From NCBI GenBank assembly GCA_023014485.1, contig JAJOZX010009073.1:62001-126000 (forward strand): 64,000 nucleotides of DNA. The letters are read 5' to 3'. Position 1 is the stretch's first letter. Each line of letters begins with the position of its first letter. Position numbers and translations under genes: made by a program. This DNA comes from Bathynomus jamesi. Lineage: Eukaryota; Arthropoda; Malacostraca; Isopoda; Cirolanidae. The notes beneath the pieces were generated by a model that saw nothing but the letters and a program-made list of their open reading frames with translations, had not been told where the DNA came from and did no database searches. This document shows positions 57,161 to 64,000 of this stretch, one piece after another.

Positions 57161-59363
57161 ATGGCTTGAGCAGTATCAGTAAATCAAAGATGCCATCTAA
57201 AAAATACCAGAGAGCTTCAACATCTCTAAAGAGGAAAGTGGAAGACTCAATGTCTGTGACAGTTGAAGATGATGCTGGACTATTCAATAAACAAGATCTT
57301 AAAAAAAATGGAGAAAGAGATTGCACAGTATGTAAGAGAAACTGGATGTAAATTAGATTTTTTTAATACTCTGTCTCTTACATGTAAGAGACCGAGTCAA
57401 ACCACAAATGTAGCTAAATATGATATAAGGCAATTAAATTAACAGTACTTACTTATTAGTATAATATAAGAATGATCCTTGAAGCTTTTGAATTTTATTC
57501 AATTCATAATATTTAGTAAAAAAAAACTTGAGAGAGAATTCAACTCGACATCTTCCTATCAATGAAGACTTCAGATACTTACACTGTCCTTTTACAATTA
57601 CTTGAACCCAACAGTTTTTCAGTGCCACTAGGTACACTGTTGACAAAGGCAAACATTTGAGAGCTCAATTTAGTATTCTTCCAGAAGTTCCCAAGTACAG
57701 TAAAGGAAAATAATTGACAAAAAAATATCCAGAGTAAAGGCTTTCTATGATGATGAAGTAAGTTGGATATGTGCAGGGAAATCTGAGTGTGTCACTATAA
57801 GAAATAAAGATGGTGAAAAGGAGTACAAACAAAAATGTCTCTTACTACCTAGGTAATTTGAAAGAATTGTATGCAAAATATAAGGAGACTGATGAAAGGG
57901 TTAGCTTTTCATCATTTGCAAATTTAAGACCTAAATGCTGTGTTATTGCTGGGGGAAAAGGAACACACTCAGTTTGTTTGTACCAATCATCAAAATCCTA
58001 AACTCATGGTGTCAGTAATTAGCCAGAAATGCCTTACATACCATACCATTATGGAAAAAAGTGTTTGTGATATCAATAATTCTAACTGTACATGTCTAAA
58101 ATGTCCTGGTAGTATTGGTGTAGCAAACTTTTTGAATACCTTGTTAATATTGATAGAGATACAGTACAATATGTTTAATGAACTACTACAGATCAGTCAC
58201 TTTTGCAAAGCAATACAGCTACAGCAAGGGAATTTATTGAATTCTTTCAGAAGCCATTTTCTCCCTCACTCATCATCACTACATTGCAAAATGTAGTGAT
58301 GTCAAGAGTCAACACAGGAAGAATATAAAACAATCTTCAAAGTAATGATGTACTTGTACTAGGGGATTTTGCTGAAAACTATTCATTTATTACTCAGGAT
58401 GCCCCTTAGAGTTTTCACTGGATAAATGATCAGGCAACACTCCACCCATTTGTAGTCTATCATAAGAAGGATGGGAAATTAAGCCACACTAGTTATTGCA
58501 TTGTCAGTGACTGTCTTCAGCAATCAACTTCAGCAGTTCACACTTTTCAGCAATATTTGATAGAAGATATAAAAGCTAGATTCCCCAATGTACAAAAAGT
58601 TATTTACTTTCCTGATGGATGCAGTGGACAATATAAGAATAGATTCAGTTTCATCAATCTCTGAGCTATCATGAACAGGATTTCAGTGTCAAAGCCAAGT
58701 GAAATTTCTTTGCTACAAGTCATGGTAAAAATGTGTGTGATGGTACTGGAGGAACAGTAAAAAGAGGTGTAGCAAAGGCTAGTCTACAATGAACTGATAC
58801 TGGTCACATTCTGACACCAACAGCTTTATATGATTTTAGTACAAAGCACTTCAAATCACTAACTTTTTTCTTTGTCTACTAAGCAGGAGGTTGAATCAAA
58901 TAAATTACACATGTCTAATAGGTTTAATGAAGTTATATCAATCAAGGGCACAAGAGGCTTCCACAGAATTGTACCTAAGTCAAGGAACCAGATACAGGCT
59001 TATCAAACATCTGATTCAGAAAATCCTACTTTGTTTAGAATAATTTGAGTTGAACGGGGTGAGAGCAGTGTGCTAGTAAACAAAGATAATGAGTATCATA
59101 TTGGCCAATATGTTGCTTGTAAGTATGATAGTAAAATGTGGCTTGGAATAATCGAAGACAGTTCAGAAGAATTTGCTGATTACCAAATTAGCTTTTTACT
59201 ATCTTCAGGAGGCCCTAATAAATACCATTTTCCAGAGAAGGAAGATATTTGCTGGGTAAGACAAAGTGAAATGATTCAACCTATGTCCAATCCAAATATC
59301 ATGCACGGTATTAAAATCACCTACTCTTTCCATCCAAAAGAAATCAAATTAGTGGAGCCATAA
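57161..59363 (+). pseudogene. Copy 2 transposase, exons after intron 1
   Basis: Acceptor AAATTTTCAG at 57151-57160 precedes ATGGCTTGAGCAGTATCAG, homologous to the start of exon 2 in copy 1 (ATGGTTTGGGTTCCTCAAG). Downstream frames read CAGKSECVTIRNKDGEKEYK, SFSSFANLRPKCCVIAGGKG, VLGDFAENYSFITQDAP, WINDQATLHPFVVYHKK, YFPDGCSGQYKNRFSF and finally HIGQYVACKYDSKMWLGIIE. These are the family blocks of copy 1 in the same order, with many stops and shifts. The C-terminal barrel-like segment (59070-59363) is open. Confidence 0.7.
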
Positions 59364-60355
59364 AAGGTTTTAGTATGGTATATTATACTCACCCAGTTAA
59401 TTATTATGTTATGTTATGTTATGTTTAATGAGTTTGTTGAACCTGTGTGCTGTACTTTGTATACATTTTAGAACAAAAATAAAATGCAGTTGCTAATAAT
59501 TTACAGTTAAATAAGTTCTGGTAGTTACATATAAGGCAGCATACTTTTCAGGAAAAAAAATTAAATTAAATGCAGGTGACAAATCATTATGAAAATAATA
59601 TTTTTTTCAGTGAAGTTATCACTATTCAAATCTCAAAACAGTTTACACCGAAATACACAGCAATTTCTTAAATGCCACTTATACAGATAGAGTTTGGGCT
59701 TAATCTGATATGAAAATTTTAAAAAAATCCATTGTGGTGGGGTAAAACCACCCCCTTTAATACAAATTGTCAACTCTTAAATACTCCTCAACTAAGGTGC
59801 TATCCATGTCTATACTCAAGAGTATAACTAGCTTTCAAAAGTTGGGGGTACAACTATAATGATGAAAAATCCTGCAATGAATTTCTGTGCTGCTATCCTG
59901 TAGGTAATGTGTTTGCAACCAAAATGATGCTCTTAAAATACTATGATTTAGAGAATGATCTATATTTATGATAGTAATAGGAAAATCAAACAAGCATTTT
60001 CACAAATACCTTATGTATATCAAGTATATACTTAACATTAAAGGAAAACAATATATGCAATAATTAAAGTAAAAAATAACTAGATGTCTCACTAAAGTAT
60101 CTATCACTGCAGTATTAGTACTGAATTAGTAATACTTTCCAGCATCCTAATAGGACTAATACAATTAAAGGTTTACTCATCATAGATTATTTCAAGAATT
60201 AAGTATTTTCTTTACCTAACTTAGATCAAAAGTTGGTAATTTGTAATTTGGGGATCCCTGAAAAACCCCAAAGTTGGAAGGGCCATAACTTTTGAACTGT
60301 AAGTCAGATCAATCTGAAACTTGAAACTTCAGGTTTTTTGGTATAGGCATTGCTA
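59364..60355. other. 3' non-coding part and right end of copy 2
   Basis: No gene seen. It holds a candidate polyadenylation signal (AATAAA at 59478). From about 60240 the inverted repeat of copy 2 starts (AGTTGGAAGGGCCATAACTT), interrupted at 60358 by a pogo-like MITE. Confidence 0.5.
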
Positions 60356-60357
60356 TA

Positions 60358-60940
60358 CAGGGGGTCCTCGTTATCAGAGGATAATGGGGACCAAGAACTC
60401 ACCACTAAGTGAATCCACTTAAAACGGGGACCTAAAACCTATAAGAAATAATGAGAATAAGGTTTAATTGGGACCTTAACACGATAAATGACACTCAAAA
60501 TTATGGTAAAACATTTGTAAAATACACTTTTTAAACCATAAAATACACTTTTAAATCACTAGCAGTACACTTCAAAGTCATGGCTGCAACAATAGCACAA
60601 AAAATCAACAAAATCACAATGAAAACACCAGAAAACTGAGGATGGGTTCAGCACTGGCAATGGTTAGTGAGAGAGAGAGAGTGCGTGGCATCAGGATTAG
60701 GGGTGGAGCATGGTGGTGGTGGTGGTGGTGGTGGTGGTGGTGTTGGAGGTAGGGGAAAGTGAGTGAGACAGCAAGTCCAAGGGAAATTTAAATGGTTATC
60801 CATTGCGCTTTCACGTTCCACATACATTATCCACAGAAACCTCTTAAGTGCGGAGAATTTATCTGTATGGTTCTACAGTTATTTGGCCACATAAATGCAG
60901 GGATTCAGATAATGAATACTTGGATAATGAGGACCCCCTG
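60358..60940. mobile_element. pogo/Tigger-like MITE
   Basis: The ends CAGGGGGTCCTCGTTATC and, inverted, CAGGGGGTCCTCATTATCC are flanked by TA (60356-60357 and 60941-60942). The equivalent site in the left arm of copy 2 (TTGTTGTATAGCATTG at 33281) is empty. It contains a (GGT)n run at 60712-60742. No transposase. Confidence 0.85.
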
Positions 60941-61020
60941 TACAACAAATTATTGGGAAATTGAAAGGGGTGTGTTGTAAAATTTAATTTTTTTTTGCAT
61001 GATCTATTCTGGAATTACCC

Positions 61021-61594
61021 AGTTATCAGTGATTTATTTCTCTTCAGTTTTATATTCATGTTGTATTAACTAAATTTTAATGTATTACTATGTTATGTTC
61101 TAACAATAAAGTGACCAATGATATTATGAACTTATCAAACATATTGTACCGTATCTCATCCCAGTCATATCCCAAAATGAAATTTTCCAAAAAGCTAAAA
61201 TACTCACAAAATGCTTTGGAAAAAACCTTAAATAAATTTGGCTATCCATTTTTTCATTAACTGAAGTCAAAAGTCAAGGTCAAAAGATCAAAGTGAATGA
61301 GAATATCTTAAGTAGCATATTAAATGAAAGCCCAATTTAAGAGCTTTACAGTGGTACCAGAATGAGCTCTCTAATTGAATTATCACCAGTGTTACAAGTG
61401 TTTTAGTGAATCTAAAAGAGGAAAATTTCAAATTTCAAAATGCTCTATCTCCCAAATTAAATGACATAGGAAGATGAAATTTCATATTTACGACTTACTT
61501 ACCATTCCCAGCAAGCTGGCCAAATTTTATTAGAATCTGAAATGGTAATGATTCCCCCCCCCTCGATCTGTGTTGATTTGACATGGAATGACCC
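61021..61594. other. Right-hand remainder of copy 3
   Basis: Non-coding AT-rich sequence ending in the right inverted repeat of copy 3 (61500-61594), which includes a C-run at 61555-61562. No gene seen. Confidence 0.5.
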
Positions 61595-61599
61595 ATACA

Positions 61600-62870
61600 G
61601 ATTACACAACTATTTGCACCTCTGATGTGACCTTTCCAGGAAAGATCATGAGAATAGGAAGGACTGAGTTGTGTATTTTTTAAGGTAAGTGAATAGTCAT
61701 ATGGAAGATTGTAATGAGTAGACAGATGGGGGAACTGTAATTCTGAGGCACTGAAAGCTGCAAGGTTTTCTCTTACCCAAGATTCGAGGTCAGGTGTACC
61801 ATAGCTGCCCCATGTAAAGCATGGAGTGACTGTTGAGAGGGACACTTTGTGAGCAGTCATAGAGGTTGAGTGAAATAATCAGAACAGTGGTGGATAGGAC
61901 AGGAAGTGTGACTTACTAGATCATTTATAAATAAAAGGAAATGGTGGGTGGTAGTTCACAACCCTGAGGACTACCCATTAATAGCTTTAGGAGAACAACA
62001 GTAGCTGTAGATCAGCCAGAAAGGAAATTAGAGGAAGGCACAGATAGAAGAAATGAAACCAAAGGAGGGCAGTTTGAAAATAAAGATTTGTGCCAAACTC
62101 TATCAAAAGCTTTTGATATGTAGAGTGCAACAGAAAAGGTTTCACCAAAATCCTGAAAGGAGGATGACCAAGAGTCAGAGATGGGGAAGAAGACTGCCAG
62201 TAGAGCATACCTTACAGAACCCATACTGACAATCTGAAAGAAGATTGTGAGATGAGAGGTGTTTAAGAATCTTCCTATTAAGGATAGATTCAAAAACTTT
62301 AGAAAGGCAAGAAATCAGAGCAAGTGGATGATAGAGGGATGAGAGCAGTCACCCTTCTTTGGAAGAGGCTGAATGTAAGAACTTCCAGCAGGAAGGAAAA
62401 GTATCAGATGAAAGGCAATGACAAGAGTGTTTGCCTAGGCAAGGTATCAGCACAGAAGCACAGTTCTTAAGGACAACAGAAGGAATACCATCAGGACCAT
62501 ATGCCTTCCAAGAGTTGAGGCCAGACAGGGCAGAACGAACATCTTTGGAAGAGATTCTAATTTCAAACATAATTAAGTCAGAGGAAATGGAAGAACAGCA
62601 CTGGAGTCATCCAGGGTTGAGTTGAAGGTGAAAATTTCACCACCAAGTTCAGCTTTGTCAGGAGGAGAGAGAGCAACTGAGTTATCAAAATGGAAATGCG
62701 AGAAAGAAGAAATAAAGTTGCTGGAGAGGTTCTTAGCTAGATGCCAGAAAAAGTGAGATGAATTAGAATTGGATAGATTTTCATATTTCTGTTCAATAAA
62801 AGAATTTTTAGCGAGTCAAAGAACAGATTTTGCATGATTCCAGGCAGAAATATAAACTAAGTGACAGTCA
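61600..62870 (-). pseudogene. Jockey/CR1-like LINE remnant, minus strand
   Basis: Same family as 20165-22173. From high to low: ISSKDVRSALSGLNSWKAYG, then GPDGIPSVVLKNCASVLIPC (62349-62570), a shifted KVFESILNRKI-like region near 62290, SDSWSSSFQDFGETFSVALY, then ISKAFDRVWHKSLF (catalytic Asp region altered to ALYISKAFD, 62012-62293), and LSPSYSHDLSWKGHIR near 61660. Multiple frameshifts. It ends where copy 3 begins, so copy 3 may have inserted in it, though I could not find the missing 3' part on the left flank. Confidence 0.75.
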
Positions 62871-62879
62871 GGAGTTGGA

Positions 62880-63175
62880 TGTATGATATAAGGGGAATGC
62901 AAGACATAATACAAAGGAGAAAGCAACAGTTCAAAATACACTGATTCAATAAATTTAATATTTACTGACTTTTATTCTCAAATAAAACATATGGACTAAT
63001 AACCGTGGTTAACCTTGGTTTTGCTTTCACCCAAATTGTTCATTCTGATAAAGGTCAAGCTTGTCCCTCCACCTTAGACTGACAATTTAATGTTGAATCC
63101 AAATCATGTTCCACCACAGGCAGTCAAAAATTACAGTCCTTGTCCAGACTCAATCTCATGACCTTCCAATTGGCA
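62880..63175. other. Non-coding stretch
   Basis: No gene seen. It may include the LINE 5' side and a decayed SINE body. Confidence 0.4.
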
Positions 63176-63328
63176 ACCCAGGGTACCCATTTATTTACCA
63201 AGCAATTTTTATTGGATGGAAGGATGAACAGCTGGGTCTTGCTGTGTGCTGACTGCCATCACCAGGTTTTGATCCCAGGGCCAATGGATTTGTAGTCAGT
63301 GATGCTAACCACTACACAACGAAGGTGC

Positions 63329-63330
<2 letters not shown>
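63176..63330 (-). repeat. tRNA-derived SINE, copy 1
   Basis: Inverse of 63855-64000: plus-strand GGTTTTGATCCCAGGGCCAA (box B complement), GTGATGCTAACCACTACAC (box A complement), and body AAGGATGAACAGCTGGGT with GGGTACCCATTTATTTACCA. It is bounded by a TA microsatellite at 63331. Confidence 0.75.
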
Positions 63331-63361
<31 letters not shown>

Positions 63362-63367
63362 ATATAT
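63331..63367. repeat. (TA)n microsatellite
   Basis: TA run with one TATTA interruption at the SINE head. Confidence 0.9.
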
Positions 63368-63406
63368 GGGAATGAACTCAGAATGGTCCCCTGAGTTTTT
63401 TATGAT

Positions 63407-63514
63407 ACACACAGACAGTGCATGGAACAAGGAACTCTTCTGGGATAATTAAATCCACTATAGTGGATTTAATTATCCCAGAAGAGTTCCTTGTTCCATG
63501 CACTGTCTGTGTGT
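63407..63514. repeat. Perfect palindrome, 54-bp arms, no spacer
   Basis: The arms meet at 63460/63461 (CCACTA|TAGTGG) and match without a mismatch outward to ACACACAGACAG / CTGTCTGTGTGT. The right arm runs on into a GT repeat. It could be a fold-back element or an assembly or cloning artefact. Confidence 0.9.
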
Positions 63515-63564
63515 GTGTGTGTGTGTTATATTATATATATATATATATATTATATATATATATC

Positions 63565-63830
63565 CCCGCAAGGGGGTTCTAAGCTCGTGCTCTTGAGTGC
63601 TCTTTGTGCTCGTTTGTACGTGCTTGTTCCTGGAGGTTTCACGTGCGCCCTCCCGGCCCTAGCACCCAAGGATGATGGGGCTCGACCCTGCAGTCCTTGG
63701 TCTTTTTCCACTTCGACTGTCCCCTCCACCCTTTCTTTTTCCTCTGTCTTTCCTCTCACTTTTTCTTTGTTTTTCCACCGAGATATGCCCTTTTAAATAG
63801 AGGCAAATCGGTTCTTCCCGAACTTAAAAA
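63565..63830. other. GC-richer segment of unknown nature
   Basis: Markedly more GC-rich than its surroundings (CACGTGCGCCCTCCCGGCCC). It has no convincing frame and no recognised RNA. It is bounded by TA runs on both sides, which suggests another inserted repeat. Confidence 0.4.
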
Positions 63831-63852
63831 AATAAAAAATATATATATATAT

Positions 63853-64000
63853 GCCTTGATGGTGTAGTGGTTAGCGTCACTGACTATAAAACCATTGGCC
63901 CCGGGTTTGAGACCCAATGGCAGCCAGCACACAGCAAAACCCAGCTGTTCATCCTTCCACACAATAAAGAAAGTGGTTGGTAGATAAATGGGTACCCTAG
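63853..64000 (+). repeat. tRNA-derived SINE, copy 2 (runs off the window)
   Basis: Box A-like TGGTGTAGTGGTTAGCG and box B-like GGGTTTGAGACCC at tRNA spacing, followed by the body GCTGTTCATCCTTCCA and GGGTACCC. It is the same family as the inverted copy at 63176-63330, with a TA run on the 5' side. Confidence 0.8.

Larger units (their letters stand above)
33218..61020 (+). mobile_element. GGGnCATTCC-family DNA transposon, copy 2 (27.8 kb with passengers)
   Basis: The left end GGGCAATTCCAGGACAGATC (33218) and, inverted, the right end GGGTAATTCCAGAATAGATC (from 61020) head inverted repeats of about 190 bp that include TAATTTGTTGTA and CAAAAGTTATGGCCCTT. The flanks AGGT / AGTT are near-matching 4-mers. 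Its first exon is at 40072-40427 and the next begins at 57161, with both junctions matching those of copy 1, so the 16.7 kb between them is intron plus insertions. Copy 1 sits between its left end and exon 1. Confidence 0.7.
31796..61594 (+). mobile_element. GGGnCATTCC-family DNA transposon, copy 3 (outermost)
   Basis: The left end (TGTCATTCCATGTCAAATCA at 31798) and the right end (TGATTTGACATGGAATGACC, up to 61594) are inverted repeats continuing for about 70 bp (AATAAAATTTGGCATGC / GCTGGCCAAATTTTATTAG). The flanking bases ATAT / ATAC could be a 4-bp duplication with one change. Its own DNA is 31796-33217 and 61021-61594; everything between belongs to copy 2 and its passengers. The coding region is truncated. 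Superfamily not certain; Sola is my best guess from duplication size and motifs. Confidence 0.6.

Noticed and set aside
33238..61000. The 28-kb end pair as an assembly chimera
   Set aside because: Exon 1 and exon 2 of copy 2 lie on the two sides with matching splice junctions, and the inner insertions have clean duplications, which argues for a real nest, although read-level proof is lacking.
61555..61562. Poly-C run as a regulatory G-quadruplex
   Set aside because: A single short C-run in a transposon end, without the repeated G-tracts needed.
63853..63960. Functional tRNA gene at the right edge
   Set aside because: It has tRNA-like boxes but continues into a SINE body shared with the inverted copy at 63176-63330.

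Overview
The window looks like repeat-dense nuclear DNA of an arthropod, most likely a crustacean. It has no bacterial-style operons or ribosome binding sites. It has GT-AG introns, long TA, GT, GAT and GGT microsatellites, tRNA-derived SINE-like repeats, and almost wall-to-wall transposable elements. A jockey/CR1-like LINE here (RT motif GPDGVPPxVLKNCASVL) resembles a family I associate with decapod genomes. The host assignment is inference and cannot be settled from this sequence alone.

Layout. (1) 1-8560: an unclassified repeat interrupted by a hAT-type shell (304-8483, 8-bp duplication CCTGCTAG), which is itself interrupted by a broken but nearly full-length BEL/Pao LTR retrotransposon on the minus strand (585-8329, 5-bp duplication AAATT). 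(2) 8565-17990: a minus-strand C2H2 zinc-finger repeat array invaded by R4/Dong-like non-LTR retrotransposons with a C-terminal restriction-like endonuclease. All four R4 3' junctions lie at the same base of the finger repeat, and the best copy (13067-16716) has a 24-bp target duplication made of finger sequence. (3) 19080-23300: LINE fragments, two small piggyBac MITEs and one plausible host exon (19715-19876, minus). (4) 23412-26215: two inverted Penelope-like 3' ends, each with a hammerhead-ribozyme-like core, flanking an internally deleted piggyBac. (5) 26249-31622: a mariner-family element, an inverted four-copy tRNA-like repeat, a hAT element with GGATGC-rich ends, and a piggyBac MITE.

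(6) 31796-61594 is a nest of at least six levels. Three related DNA transposons (ends close to GGGnCATTCCAnGnCAAATCA, near-matching 4-bp duplications) sit one inside another: copy 3 (31796-61594) holds copy 2 (33218-61020), which holds copy 1 (33792-40014), which holds a piggyBac (33907-36040). Copy 2 also carries about 16.7 kb of foreign DNA inside its first intron. That DNA includes two copies of a jockey/I-like LINE and two elements, A (41367-44416) and B (49793-53568). A and B share the end TAGGGTG, long terminal inverted repeats, 8-bp duplications and a related transposase. A has an unbroken 790-residue reading frame with a hAT-like D/D/CxxH/E arrangement. (7) 61600-64000: a LINE remnant, two inverted tRNA-derived SINEs, a perfect 54-bp-arm palindrome and TA microsatellites.

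No cellular pathway is encoded. The main candidates for something undescribed are the zinc-finger-targeted R4 element, the TAGGGTG transposon family, and the self-nested GGGnCATTCC family.
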